DNA of 64,000 nucleotides from Trichoplax sp. H2 (taxonomy: Eukaryota; Placozoa; Uniplacotomia; Trichoplacea). Positions 1-12,786 of the stretch are shown here, piece by piece. A program made the position numbers and the translations under genes. The DNA is taken from NCBI GenBank assembly GCA_003344405.1, contig NOWV01000033.1, positions 372,001 to 436,000 of the forward strand, written 5' to 3'. The notes beneath the pieces were generated by a model. That model was not told the DNA's origin. It did no database searches and saw only the letters and a list, made by a program, of their open reading frames with translations. Every line of letters begins with the position of its first letter. Within the stretch, counting starts at the first letter, position 1.

Positions 1-1038
1 AATGCGTTAAGTAAGATCAAAGTTAAATCATTCTATCGGTTGTAACATGGGTAGGCTTATGCAGGTAACTAATATTAAATAATAAATACAACAACCCGAT
101 AATGGTTAGTGTAACAGACGAAATAAAGGCAATATTGATCTCTTCAATCAATAGATCTCACTGTAAGAATCGCATAGAAGAAACGAATTAAGAACTACAA
201 TGAAAGCACTATGTGGAAATTTTCTCAAAATGAGATTGATTTCATAATAAAAGAGTGAAGATAGAAAATTATTAAAGTAATAATTGGTATAAAATACAGT
301 ATAACCACAAGTTGGTCATATTCATATTGAATATACGCGGAACTTAAATTTTGCTATTTCAGTTTCGTATCACAATAGTTAAATTAAATCTCAGATATGT
401 TAAGACTTAATCGCAATATTGCAGATGATTAGATACGAATTTCATTCTTTAAAAGTAACATTTAGAGATGAAATATTCAAGTAGAAATTTTACGTTAATT
501 AGGAATATCATGATGGTCATAGTAGTAGCATGATAAATATTCTGAAATTATAGTAACTGACTAAACCACTCTTTAAAATATCTAGACGATGAATTTATCT
601 TATTCGAGAAATCTTATATATCAACAGTTTCTAAAAATGAAAGTAGTAAATCTTCAAGCGATTCCATAGAGTATTCCATTACAATTTTGCTAATATACGG
701 CTAAGATTATCGATTCGGTATTCAATCGCTTTTAGTTTTATGAATCTTTAAGATATAAATAAGTACTGTTATAACATCTAATATTAGGAGACATTCAACG
801 ACTATAGCTGCTAAAACTATCCGTTCTAAATCAAAACTAGGCTAACTGTAGCGATACTTGAAAACTATTCAATATTACATCAAAAAAGAAGAAATCCATA
901 CTAAGCCTCTAAAGTAAGGTAAAACGAAAGTTTAAAATCGGACAACATTTCTATCAATTGCCCTTTATGGTTTCCTATAGTAACAAATAAGAAAATACTG
1001 AACTTAATGTTTTCCATCCGTATCGCGAAATTGATAGG
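1..1038. other. AT-rich non-coding stretch
   Basis: I see no coding exon, RNA gene or clear repeat here. Reading frames are broken by stops on both strands. It lies downstream of the partial receptor locus at 3,304-4,595, which is where that gene's missing exons would be expected, but I could not recognise any of them. Confidence 0.5.
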
Positions 1039-1900
1039 ATGGAAGACATTAATGAGAAAGCAAAAGTTGCTCAAAATCGACCTAATGCAGCAGGATTAAT
1101 CATCAGAAAAATTATGTTAATCTTGACAATATCTTATATGGAAATTGACTACCAAATCTAGCAGTAAACTAAAAATTGTGGTTGGAAATTGAAACTATTC
1201 ATAAGCATTTGCTCTGATATCTGTTCCAAAATAAAATCGACCGCATACTTATTAATTATTAAATAGCATGATTAAAAAATTAGGAAGTACTAAATTCAAA
1301 GATTTAAATTTATGATTGAATGACAGATATGAAAGGAAAAATAAAAGTTGTTAAAAATTGACCTTTACAACACTGTAGGATAAAAATCAGAAAATTGTAA
1401 CTATGTTAACAATATCTTTCTTGGAAATTGAACACCAAATCTAGGAGCAAATTAAAAATTGTGATTAAAATTGAAATTATTTGTAAGTATTCGCTCTGAT
1501 AGTCCACTCTAAAATAGAAGCAGCCGGATATTTAAATGTTAAATAGCATGTTTAAAATTTAGGAAGTACTGAATTTAAAGATTTAAATTTATGATGGAAT
1601 CGCTGGCATGAAACGGAAAAGTAACATTTGTTCAAGATTGACCTCTGTAATATAGTGTGGTAAATCACTGAAAAATCTTAAATGTGTTAATGATATACAT
1701 TTTGGAAATTGAATACCAGATCTTGAAATAAACTAAGAGTTATGGTCTATATTAGAATTATTCACAAGTGCTTGCTATAACCGTCTACTTTGGAATAAAA
1801 GTGGATAAATATTTAAATATTAAATACTGCGTTAAATAATTTAAAAATGTAATAATAGGCTTTAAAAGTAAATTAATAAATTTAAAATTTATGATTTTGT
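1039..1900. repeat. Degenerate tandem repeat, about 281-bp unit, three copies plus a partial
   Basis: Copies begin near 1,077, 1,358 and 1,639, so the period is about 281 bp. A partial leading copy starts at about 1,039. Shared landmarks in each copy are a start like TCGACCT or TGACCT, the phrase TTGGAAATTGA (or GGAAATTGA), an AAATCTAG-like block, and a TTAAATAGCATG-like block followed by TTAGGAAGTACT. The copies have diverged by many substitutions, so the duplication is old. No coding potential was seen. Confidence 0.85.
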
Positions 1901-2059
1901 TATTTTATTTTTTGATTGATCACGGAATAGAATTCATGAAACAGTTTAAAATATTCATAGCGTATGTTGAGAAATAAAAATAGACACCAAGTAATAGATC
2001 TAAAATTGAATAGTGTTCTCCTAATAATTTAGTTTAACTTAGATCCTTCTCGCCTATAA

Positions 2060-2520
2060 TGTAGTGTATACTACTAAATACGGTACATTCTATTCTTAGT
2101 AAATTTAATTTCCACGTAGACTGTAGCGTGACTCCTTACTTGTATAGTCTACACTTAACTATTCATACTGTGGAAATCTCTTATACTCTAGCTTGATTGT
2201 ATCGTAGAACTACCCTAATATAGAATTATGCTATTCTAAATAGTTATTCGTGTTTCGCGAATGATTTCCTTCTGCTGTGTGTCTTACATTATAAAAGCGC
2301 TAATCTTGCATCTATCTCGTTAGTTACTTCTACTAATTACATGGTAAGCTTACACGCTTTACCTGTTCTACATTACTATAGCTATTCGACTAGTCACATC
2401 GTTGTACGCGCTATAACCTCACACGGTTTTCCTCTCGCAGTAATACCAATGAACACTACTTCGACGCTAATTTAATGCTAGTAATTTAGTTGCGATTATG
2501 GCAGACCCTAAACCTTCCAA
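2060..2520. repeat. Dispersed repeat, copy 1 (uninterrupted)
   Basis: This block resembles sequence at about 12,470-12,640 (its left part) and 14,575-14,880 (its right part). Shared landmarks are TAGACTGTAGC, ATTATAAAAGC, ATCTCGTTAGTTA, GGTAAGCTT.CACGCTTTACCT and TTCGACTAGTCA, in the same order. It is probably a degenerate transposon-derived interspersed repeat. I cannot name the family and saw no reading frame for a transposase. Confidence 0.7.
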
Positions 2521-2689
2521 AACATTATATATGTTAACTTGTACATTTATAGCTGGGAATCATTCAATGTTACAATGCTACGGCATCAGAAAGCGCTATG
2601 AGTAATATCGTTTAACGATTTTTAGTATTAATATTACTTTTTATAAATATCGATTGCTACGAATTAATGCATAGTAAAGTAAAGTTAGT

Positions 2690-3010
2690 AAAGTAACCTG
2701 TAAGATTTATAAATTTTTAACTTCAGTATTGTGAACAGAAATGGTCAATAGATCAGTATACTTGCTTATCTTAGAACAATCATAGCATTTACAATCACAG
2801 TTAATTATCTAACTTGCATGGCTAGTATAGTTAGTGTTTGTATGAAAGATCTATAGTTATCGTCTTTTAACTTCCATATTATGATTAAAAAGGATCAGTA
2901 GATTAGTATGCTAGCCCATTTTATGGTAATCGCTACATTTGTAATTATTGCTAATTATTCATTAATAGCTAAAGTAATTACTGATCATACAAAAGATTTT
3001 CTGGTAAATC
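2690..3010. repeat. Two-copy local tandem duplication, about 145-bp unit
   Basis: Two diverged copies follow each other, the first starting near 2,697 and the second near 2,843. Matching landmarks are a TTTTAACTTC block, GATCAGTA followed by TAGTATGCT or GTATACTTGCT, and GCATTTACAAT or GCTACATTTGTAAT. Non-coding. Confidence 0.6.
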
Positions 3011-3303
3011 GCCTATTGCTACTGTATCTACTGAAAACTGTATAATTATTCAGGCATTCATTTTTTGTAATCGCTGTAAAGGTATTAATTTCTATTTTAA
3101 CTTAAGCAGACCTATTTATACTGTGATTTAATTAATATCGTACTGGGTATTTATACTTCCTAGCACGGAAGAATTAAAAATGCAGTAAATCGGAATCTTA
3201 AAAAAATGAACGTGCATAATTGAGAGTAGCATCTTTCCAAGGTAATGGGTGGACAATATATTCTTAAAATTAAGAATCAATTTTATTATTTCCTATTATT
3301 TAC

Positions 3304-4595
3304 CATAACCAAGTTATAGAATGGTATAACTTCTGCAATCGGTTGAGTTGAGCTTGAACAGCCATCGCCAACGAGAAGAATTTTGGTGACAGGATTTGTT
3401 ATAGTTTTAACGAATAATTTAGTAGCAGCACCAGCCAGACACTATATCGTATAAAGTATACACGCGTATATGTAGATAAAATATTTAATACTTAAGAACA
3501 GTGTAATAAATTATAACGATATAGTTATTGCTAATTTCAGCCGATATTTGACGAAAATTGTCATATCAAGGAAATTTCTTAATAATTATACTGATGGCCA
3601 TGATATCTAGTGTTGACTTAATTAAGCAATCTCTGGATAGCTATCAGTATCATAGAAATATTAATTGTAAAAGTTATACACAAAAAAACGGGGATATTGA
3701 TATTCTAGTTCGGCATTTAATAGTATGTATAGAAAAAAGTCGATGCAATTGGAGGTCAGATGAAATGCTTCAATTAATACTTTCAAATGTAGAAATAGCT
3801 AGATAATAATATTCAGGACTATTTTAAAGTAATCCTTTTATAGTCAACTACTATTATCACAGAAACGCTGCGTACAATATCTTATATAACAACTACCATG
3901 CTCACGATGTCGAAAAATAATCGACTACTCGTCTATAAATTAGACTTTCATATGCAAATACGTATAGATAATTTCGGTACGCTTTCTAGAAAACAACTTA
4001 ATATACTTTAGAGTGATTCCACTACATAAAATGTTCAGTAAAATGGAAATATGTAAGATTGTAAACTATTTAAATATCAATTTTGTGTTAGTTAACTTTC
4101 TATGGATATAAAACTGAGGAAAAGAATTTCAGTCAAGTAGGACAAAATAATTTTATATTTATGATTAGTACAGATGATCATGATAACTCAGTTGAAGACT
4201 TTTACTTGAATTAAAAATATTGTAACGGTAAAACCGTCATAGTCCTCTTTAAAGACTTTGAAATTTACTAAAATATTCAAAATATCGTATTAACACAACG
4301 ATGTTGTCATAGGATGAATGCGATTTGGATTTTTTCTCATTTATATTACACTTACGTGAGTATCACCCCAAGTGGCGTTTAATTGGTAATCAGGCAAAAT
4401 ATCTCGGCGCTGATTAATGTCGAAAAATCCCATTTGTAGGGCAGGTAAGATACCACTAGCTGACCAACCACCTGACAAAGAAACATCCATTGGTATAAAG
4501 CCTCCCAAATGGAGCACTTTGTTCTTAGCGCATAAAGCTGCTATCGGTATTGCGGCCAGTAACACAAATTTAGAAAGCAGATAAATTATCATCAC
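3304..4595 (-). pseudogene. GABA(B)-type receptor locus 1: only exons 1 and 2 recognisable (5' fragment or pseudogene)
   Basis: Exon 1 (4,595-4,356, 80 codons) starts at a Met with a hydrophobic signal peptide ending near LCA. It continues into the start of a Venus-flytrap ligand-binding domain and contains SGGW and RRDILPDY, the latter matching GABBR1. The donor GTAAGT follows the codons GDTH. Exon 2 (3,441-3,304, 46 codons) begins CLAG after a TAG acceptor and holds VGDGCSSST, the loop with the conserved Cys-Ser. Its donor is GTAAAT. Both exons end at the same codon positions as in the two complete receptors. No exons 3-13 were found in the remaining 3.3 kb, although intron 2 is only about 0.1-0.5 kb in the other copies. 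It is either a 5' fragment or a gene whose next intron has grown past the window. The two exons themselves are open. Confidence 0.75.
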
Positions 4596-7154
4596 GGCGA
4601 ATGCTATTTCCCCAAGAGAGTAATATTAATCAAAACCTGAAAGTTGAAGGACAATTTGATAGATTGATACCGGAAAGTTTATAAATTGAAAGAAGAAATT
4701 TTTCTCTAATAATACTGTAACACACTATCTTGACGTATTTCTGACTTTCTTCCGATATGTTCACCTTTAATTTTTGCTGACAACTACTTAAATACCATTA
4801 TCTCGCTAACAGACACTGATATAGATAACTTATAGATATTCCATTTTACTTTAATTTTATAGACTGGAGTTTAAGCGTAGACAATAGTAAAAGAGGAAGA
4901 AAGCAAGAATTGTTCGAAAAGTATAATTATTTTATGTACTAGTTGGGCATCCAATTCTGTATCATGTCACAAAATTAGATCATGTGCTAAGTTGAAGTGA
5001 ATCAGTATTCTATTTCAAGATGTAAATATCATTAATAAGGTATAAAGCGTTAATAGATATCAATTACTCCATTACCACGTGATAATTGACGAAATTAAAT
5101 TAGCGGAATATGGAAAATGGATATCACGAATAATTAAATTTCACTTCTACATTGGAGTAAGAACAATTTACGTTATTGATTGGATACTAGCACTATCAAA
5201 TTAGGATATTGTAATGTTGTTGAGGTAGCACAGATATTAAATTATAAATCAAGAATAAATGATTAATTAGGTTGTTAATCAATTACGTACATGTTGATGA
5301 AATAAATGGAATAAAAGCTTAAAAATAGAACAATCTGCTCAGCTTTATTAATTTAGTTTTTAGTATTGCAGAGGATCAACATGAAAATAACATTATAAAA
5401 TAAATAGCTACTGAACATCCAATTTATTATCTTTTCATGACGGAGCGATTTGAGATGTTCAAGCTCGGAGATGTGCTAAAACGGTACATTTTGAGATAAT
5501 ACAGATGATGCTTCAACTTAGAAATTTTAGCTTATTAAGGGAGCAGGTTGATTCCCAGACCATTTCTATTTCATAGCTAGCCGATTTTTTACCGTTAAAT
5601 TACTTATCTGAATTATGCTCACAATGGGTAGAACTATTTCATAAACATACCTTCAATAATTATTTTGATCAAAGAATAATCGAAATTATTGCAAGCCCTC
5701 AGATAGAAACATCAAGTTCAATCTGTCTTATATCCAATTTAAGATTTGTTTTTTACTGAATTAGCATGACAGGTGTAACGAGATAAAGCAATCTAAATCA
5801 TTCAGAGATTCTTTATTATTGTAAAACTCTTTCTTGATGAATAATCAATTCTGTACCATCAATCGAATATCATTTATGAGAATGAAATACGCGTAGAATT
5901 GAATAGTAGCAATAATTAGAATAAGATTAAGATAGATTGATTCATTCAAGCCAGATAAAGTTTTAATTTCAACATTTGCATAAATTAATAAATAAATAAA
6001 TAAACAGTCTAATTTATCGATTAATGTGATGGATCTTGATCTATGCTCTGTTCTTCAACTTTTCGATGATCTTCAGTTCCTAATTCCTATCAAATGATAT
6101 CCCTAGTAACTTCTATGAAAGCATGAATATTCATATTTTTGCTATTCTTGCATTACAACTTCAATTTATCCGGCGTAAAGTAAGACCATATACGTATAAT
6201 ATTGCTAAAGCAACGAATCGATCAACGTGGTATCCTATGTCGCTAGTCGTTTGATATGCGTTTAATTTGAGACCTATTTTAATGGGATTATACTTGATCA
6301 TAATAAAGAAAATACAAAATTATCCTTAAATGGTAATGTACCGGAAAGAATTTAAATAAAAAGCTTCGCAGTGACAATATTATGTCAAAATTCTTTTTCG
6401 ATAAAATGAAGAGCGTTATAAAATACAATAGTTATCAGTAAAGCCAAGTGTAGTAAAGGACTAAAAGTAGAGTCCTTTATAGCTTTTAATATGTAACTAG
6501 TATTATTTTACTATAGAAAATACCTATAAAGTGATAGTGTCTTTAAGTTTTACCCTGCCAAATCATGTCGCCATCTTTTCTTCTTCATTATTTTACAAGG
6601 TATCATGCTTATCTGCTATTATACATGATGATGACAGTAGATAGCTATTACATACCTAGAGTTGTTATTTTGCGAGATATATCTAATACTTAAATATGTA
6701 CTATCATGTTTATCTAGTATTGCATACGATTATGCAGTAGATAGCTATTACGTATTTACTGCTGGTATTATGCAAAAGGTATCTACTACCTAAATGTACT
6801 ATCATGCATATAGAATTCTATTCAGACAAAATTCAAGCTTATTGTTAAGAATTCGCTTAAAACATAATTTGTTCCATGTAACACGTGGACAATAGTGCTT
6901 AATTCGAAACTATTTAAATTAATGTTTTGTTCCGTTGAATTGTAGCTTAGTGCATTCTTTTAGTAAATAATCTTGTATCTCCAAATCTATATTATGCAAT
7001 TTACGTTATTGTCCTTTAATCGGAGAGCAGGATGAGCTTACATTACGGTTGTATAGAACTTACTTTGATAGTTCATACATAAGTAGACTACATATTGTTA
7101 TGTGCATATGATGAAAGATGGATATAAACAAATTTTAATATTCTTGTTAATGAC
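4596..7154. other. Intergenic AT-rich stretch between receptor fragments
   Basis: No exon recognised. The last receptor exon (exon 13, TM4-TM7 and tail) belonging to the relic at 7,155-8,687 should lie here if that gene were whole. I looked on the minus strand for the conserved YWMLxLGT and VAYGTRNV blocks and did not find them. It contains one local duplication, listed at 6,597-6,815. Confidence 0.45.
6597..6815. repeat. Two-copy tandem duplication, about 100-bp unit
   Basis: Copies start near 6,600 and 6,700. Each has TATCATG(C/T)TTATCT, then TGCAGTAGATAGCTATTAC or GACAGTAGATAGCTATTAC, then a TACCTAAAT or TACTTAAAT end. A third partial start, TACTATCATGCATAT, follows at about 6,800. Confidence 0.7.
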
Positions 7155-8687
7155 CTCTGTTTTAATTATTGCTATTGTTGATTTTAGCAGATCAAATGCT
7201 GACCAAAGACTGAGATAGACGATATCAGCGAGAAGTAAGAGAATGACCAATTTGATCAGCGTCTTATCCAGTAATTACTAACAGAGGTTAACAGGTGAAA
7301 TTGAATATTGAACATGTTACGTGTTTCTTTCTAATCTTCCTTACTACAGTTTAATGACATTCTAATGGTATTTAAACTTAATCTTACTACCGCATGTATT
7401 ATTAACATTTCTGCAATATCATGATAAAGCTTAATATAACTCACTTTGCGTCTTGGCTTGGCAATAACACTGGAATAGATTAAGTAAATTCGGAAAGTTT
7501 TCAATACTAAAGCTGCATAGGCTGCAGTAAAACCCGCTGGCAGTAGCCACTTCCTCAACTACAAGCACATTATACGTTTGCTAAATTTAGAAACTCAAGT
7601 ACAATTTAAATAGACGGTGATCTGTTTGCCTATGCATTTTTAGTAGGTCTATGAAGAAGAATTATACGTGCAATGAGTAGATGCTCATAGAACCTCGCAT
7701 AACGTCGTGGCAATCACACTATTTTTCCAAGCACTTTTATTCATTTCGTAGATACCGTATAAAATTAGGCTGGCTGATATAACCATAGCACCAGAACAAA
7801 CCATATATTTGATTCTTGGAGAAGTCAATTTTACTGAGCTAAAATTAAATAATTTCAATGACATACTCAGGAACTAAAAATTTGCACCATTATTAGTTAT
7901 TAAGATAACTCATTGATTAAACTTTCTACAGAAACTATTTGCATAAGTTATATATTGCAAGATAACTTGTAGTTGGCGTTTTATTCTTCTTGAATTATTC
8001 TTGTACATACGAGTAAAATATGATTCATTTAGAAGCCTCAAATAGGCTTAAATGTGTTTAGATACAGTGACAGTTATTCGATGAAATTGTTGCCTATTGC
8101 TGTTGATACTTATAAATTCAATATGATTACTGGCAATGATTAATTCGTGATGCAATTCATGATATTTATTTATAATAAATTGTTTGCGGTTATTGCATAA
8201 CTAGTCATATTATTTATTAGAATCAGTATAGTACTATTATTATTATATGCATGTAGAGGGCATTATAGACTCTTATATAATAAAGTTCGATATCCTTCTA
8301 AAAAGTAAAGTGATTCAGTCTTTATCCTTATGCATTGTAGCTTCAAGATCGATCTCTTTTCGAACTATGTCCAAATAACTTAAATTTTCCAATTACATAA
8401 GAGACAATTTTTTAGAAACAGCCTTAACAGATTGACTAATCAACACTACCTTGCCTACATGACAAAATAATATTCATAGATAAGATCAGCATCAATGTTT
8501 ATTTGTTTTGATGAAAGTTTCGTAGTCCGTTTTGTCCAACATTCTTGCTCAATTCGAGTAAATACTATCTATACAGATAAGAGAAAGTCTTTTTCTTATT
8601 GAAACTTACTTCTCCATCGAAATTGACTTTTCCATGTTAGAGTGTGCTTACTGTTATTATAAACTGCAACAGGAACTACAGTTCCAT
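7155..8687 (-). pseudogene. GABA(B)-type receptor relic (exons 9-12) with in-frame stops
   Basis: Four consecutive exons match exons 9-12 of the complete receptors. Exon 9 (8,687-8,610, 78 bp, same length as the 18.5-25.3 kb copy) encodes DGTVVPVAVYNN and ends in FRWR before GTAAGT. Exon 10 is recognisable only at its 3' part (7,873-7,694), with VKLTSPRIKYM, a TM2-like segment and ending LCE; a TAG at 7,876-7,874 interrupts the frame just upstream, and its donor (GTTCTA) is poor. Exon 11 (7,558-7,445, 114 bp, intact) gives KWLLPAGF and IAKPRRK, covering TM3 and the basic loop. Exon 12 (7,277-7,155, 123 bp) keeps 41 codons with LSLWSAFD, but its first codon is TAA where the other copies have AAA. 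No exons 1-8 or 13 were found. Conserved exon lengths with two stops indicate a decayed gene. Confidence 0.85.
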
Positions 8688-10269
8688 CTGGATAGCAATT
8701 AAAGAACAGAAAAGCCAAGTAGTAAAAATGGCATCTTGGAATTCAGCTACAAGTCGATACTTATAATATAGACAAGAGTAGAATAGGTAAAGATAAAGTA
8801 AAACCTATAATCCTAAGGCTACAGAAAAAAGCAAATTATTACCCTTTCAATAGATTTTCTTTATAAGGTCTAGTGACCAAAACTAATGCCTTATAATGGC
8901 AATGCTATAGCAAGGAAACCGATAAACTTATTATCACTGTTATAAAATTTCGATTGTAATATTTGGCAAACATGTTTAATATACATGTTTAATCACGGAC
9001 ATTATCGCAGTAATAAATACATGATTGTGTATTTCTGTTTAAAAAATGCACTCTAAAGGGTGGCTTTATAAAGTGGATAAGTTGTTTTCATTTTTAAAAG
9101 TCATATCCTGATCATTGCTCTTTATCTACATTTCTACTGTAGAGTAAAGTACGAAGTGATAGTTTTATTCTCCGCGATATATTGCTATACTGCATTAGAA
9201 AGACAGAAAATAGGTTAATTTAATGTGTTTAAACATGAAGACGTGTATTGTAATTGACAGAATTCACAATAGGAAAGAATAGTTTTCTTGCTCAATAGAA
9301 AATGAAATACAAGTAATAAAAATCAAAAACGCAAGGTCTGTATGAAATAGAAATAGCTCTGTTTTCTAAAAATAATAAAGATCGAAAGTAAAATTTAGCA
9401 TGAAGTGCAGAAGTTAATTCTTGGATATAAACAAGTAAGTGACTGCCTTTTCTTATTGTAAAATATATTACATGAATCAGATATTAATAAAATTTATCGT
9501 ATATTAATATAATATTTAATTCATGATCTGTTTCAGTTTTGATTTTCTCTGGTACCGTTGATTAATTATTATAAGTTATAAACAGATATTGCAAATAATA
9601 ATTTAATTGATGGGCGTTACTGCTGAATGATAAAAAGTTAGCAATTATCAAGGATAGAAGTCTTTCAAAGTTTCTTACTTTTTCTAATTGATGATTGTAG
9701 ATTATGTTAGCAAAAGTTCGTAGAATACTGTTCGATCTTTTCATATTGCGATGATACTACTCCAATGTAAAATAGCTATTAATCACATACTAGAGCATAT
9801 TATAAATTTATACTGTGGGGTTATTAATTAAGATAATAGACTAATTTAAGGTTATATCGAGAAACTTAAATCCGTATAAAATTATTAATAATGCAAGAGC
9901 TGGATAAATTGATAATGTTACAGTTGTCCTAGAGCCAATCAAATCGATATATTTAGCAACAACAGTTGCCAATTAAAGGTCGATATCTAATTTATTCAAT
10001 CTATTTATATACCTATATAACGCTACATCTAGCTTGTATTATCTGCATAAAAGGCTTCCGGCTTGTATCATTTCTGTAATAGAATTAAGCAATAATATAA
10101 GTAGACTATCTACAAATCAGACAGAATCACTAGAGTATGTTCAAAACGTAAATGTGAAATCACTACAGTTCAGTGAGTACTAAAACGTCATGATTTTAAT
10201 GATACAAGTTTTTAAAAAGTTAAGTATTTAATATATTTGAATAGTTTTCTACGTCGAGAATTTTGAAAA

Positions 10270-10425
10270 GATAAAACTCACATGAGGCTTTCTAACGCTT
10301 TAATTTCTACAGTGTAATTAACATTCATAAGGAGAAGTTTAGAATAAAGACTCTCGTGAGACTTTTTTGGCGCTCTAATTTCTACGGTGTAATCAACAAT
10401 CATAAGAGAAATCTAGAATTCGTAC
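10270..10425. repeat. Two-copy tandem duplication, about 80-bp unit
   Basis: Copy 1 starts near 10,277 and copy 2 near 10,356. Each carries CTC(A/G)(C/T)(A/G)TGAG(G/A)CTTT, then a GCTCTAATTTCTAC-like block, then GTGTAAT(T/C)AACA followed by CATAAG. Non-coding. Confidence 0.7.
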
Positions 10426-10589
10426 ACTATTATCCTATATTAAGCAGGATCTATAGATTAGGAAATATTTAATATAAAAATTGTATGGCGGTCATTGCGG
10501 TAAATTTAATAGTGAAATTTATCAAACGGAAAATGTCAAATAGAGGCAATGCCTTTATGTATCGACAGTTTTAATAAATAAAATAATAA

Positions 10590-11095
10590 TATAATAATAT
10601 ATTAGCTCGCATATATGTAAAACTTATATAATAATATCTTCTTTACATCTGTAGATACTTTGCTATATTGTTGCTTATACGAAAGTTATGACAATTAATC
10701 ATTTTCTCTTCTAACCTTTACCATTCCTTTTATATTACATAGAGAACGGAAATGATACACATAATATTACATTAGTTCACATATACGTAAAACTTTTATA
10801 GTAGCATCTTCCTTAAGCCAGTTAAGACTAAGATACATTATTGCTTATACGAAAGTTACAACAATAAATCATTTCCTTTCCTAACCTTTACCATTTATTT
10901 TAGATTACATAAAGTACGGACATATTATACATAATAATTATACATTACTTCGTGTATATATAAACCTTATAGGTAGAATCTTATATCTGTAGATACTAAA
11001 CTATATTATTGCTTACATAAAAGTTATAACAATTACCGTATTCATTTCTTTTCCTAACCTTCATCCTTTCTTTTATATTGTATGAAGAAACGACT
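10590..11095. repeat. Three-copy tandem repeat, about 169-bp unit
   Basis: The landmark GCTTATACGAAAGTTA (GCTTACATAAAAGTTA in the last copy) occurs near 10,673, 10,842 and 11,011, a period of about 169 bp. Each copy also contains CATATA.GTAAAACTT or its variant, a CTAACCTT(T/C)A.C block and a TTTTATATTACAT-like block. Copies are well diverged. No coding potential was seen. Confidence 0.8.
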
Positions 11096-12469
11096 GAATG
11101 GTATTCTCACGGAAGTGAAAACCTTTTTGACAGTAGGTAAAAAATGATTAAATTAAATTGTAAATAGCTAAAACTAGACACCATACAGTATTGCCGAATC
11201 ACTTATTAATTTACCTACGGATAATTCACTACCAGTATTTAATAGCGATATCTTCAATTTGCTTTAAGGGCCTATTTAAGATATTGTTGACAAAAACAAA
11301 ACTCTATACAAGATTAAAACGAAATTTTGTAATCGCAGACCTATTTGAAGTATCACTTAATAGAAGATTACACATTTAATAATGTTAGTAATGTAGTGTT
11401 AAAGAAATATAACCGACTTAGTTGCTATGGTCAGCATGGAAAAAAGCTACGGGTATAATTAAAGGCCTCGTAATGTGCTATAATGCAGCCTAAAAAAAGA
11501 TTATATTCACAAATTAGATTGTTAAAGGTGCAGATAGTCCTTAATTAAAGAACTGATTTATACATTATTGTGTGATGGATTGAAAGTTTAACCAGAGATC
11601 AAAGTCATATCCTATTATTTTACAGGCAATTTATCATCTATTTCTACGATCAAGACAATAACTTTTACTTTTTCACATGATTTAATGTATACATGATTCT
11701 AATAATAATTATTCTAGTGTTCAGTGTAGTTGCAGTTAGCCGTTCACATTAGCAATTGTAAATAATTACTAATATTCATGCATAATAGTAATGATGATGT
11801 AACGAAAGTACTGATTAGTTCTACAGCTTTATATAGCTTCAAGGTATAAAGACAATTTGATATTGTTCATGATTTTCTATTTAAATAGCAAGAAGATTTT
11901 CAGGACTGCAATCTACTATAAAATTAAAGTATTGACCAGTTCTACTCTTCTATCTAGCTTTCGATATTTATAGAGGATCCGATAATGTTCGAACTCTTGC
12001 AGTTAAATAAGTATTACTATTCATCATATCTAATAAGCTTATGATATAGTTTAAAATAGTGCTATCACGAAGATTGCAATATTAAAGAAAATTTGATCAT
12101 ATTGATGCTCTTGTAGTTCAATTTTTACTACATGCGTACCTCCAAATAGAGTTATTGGTACTCGTATTTGCTGATAATAAGCTTTTAACGAAATCTTAAA
12201 TAGCTCTTCCTTATACAGTAGTATAACTTTAAAATGTAAAGATAATTCGATAATGTAGATGTTCATGCAGTGAAATAGTCAGCATGCGTTAAGAATTGCA
12301 AAGTTACTCTCACTAGCTGTAATGATTTCAGCTAATTGTAGTAGTATAGTAGGTGGCTAATAGGATGAAACGGCGTACTTATACTGATTCTAGTAGAAGA
12401 CTGGGATTTTCCAGTTAAGGCCGTATTTGACGACCAAATATAGGATTATGTAGACTGTCTTCCATATAA

Positions 12470-12640
12470 GAGTTTGTAGTAGTATTTACTTCTAAATACA
12501 GTATAGTCTATTTTGAGTAAAAGTATCAGTTTTCACTAGACTGTAGCATAATTCTAACACTGTAACATAACTCTAAATATGTATGATCTATATTTATTAA
12601 AATAGTATTCGTTATATCGCTAAGGGTGGCCACTGGGCCT
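12470..12640. repeat. Dispersed repeat, copy 2, left part
   Basis: This matches the left part of the block at 2,060-2,520 through CTAAATACAGTA, TCTATTTTGAGTAAA and TAGACTGTAGCA. The right part of the same repeat resumes only at about 14,575, so roughly 1.9 kb of other repeats lie between the two halves. Confidence 0.55.
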
Positions 12641-12786
12641 CTAAATTTTGATTTGATGTAATATTGCGATGAAAATTGAATAAACATAGAATCTTTATAG
12701 AGTTTTCTACTCAGCCATTTTGATTGTTATATTTTCTTATAACGGTTGCTATCGACAGAGCAAACTTTGCTTGCATACTCAAGCTA

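Larger units (their letters stand above)
8688..12469. other. Intergenic AT-rich stretch with local duplications
   Basis: No exon, RNA gene or conserved protein segment was recognised. The 5' half of the receptor relic (exons 1-8) should lie here if present; I did not see its GDGCS, YDTAWAVAL or SGG blocks. The region holds the tandem duplications listed at 10,270-10,425 and 10,590-11,095. Degenerate repeats that I could not delimit lie between about 11,700 and 12,290. Confidence 0.45.

Noticed and set aside
3558-3806. 82-codon open frame on the plus strand
   Set aside because: Composition follows local AT content, no known motif, and it lies beside the minus-strand receptor exon 2. Likely chance.
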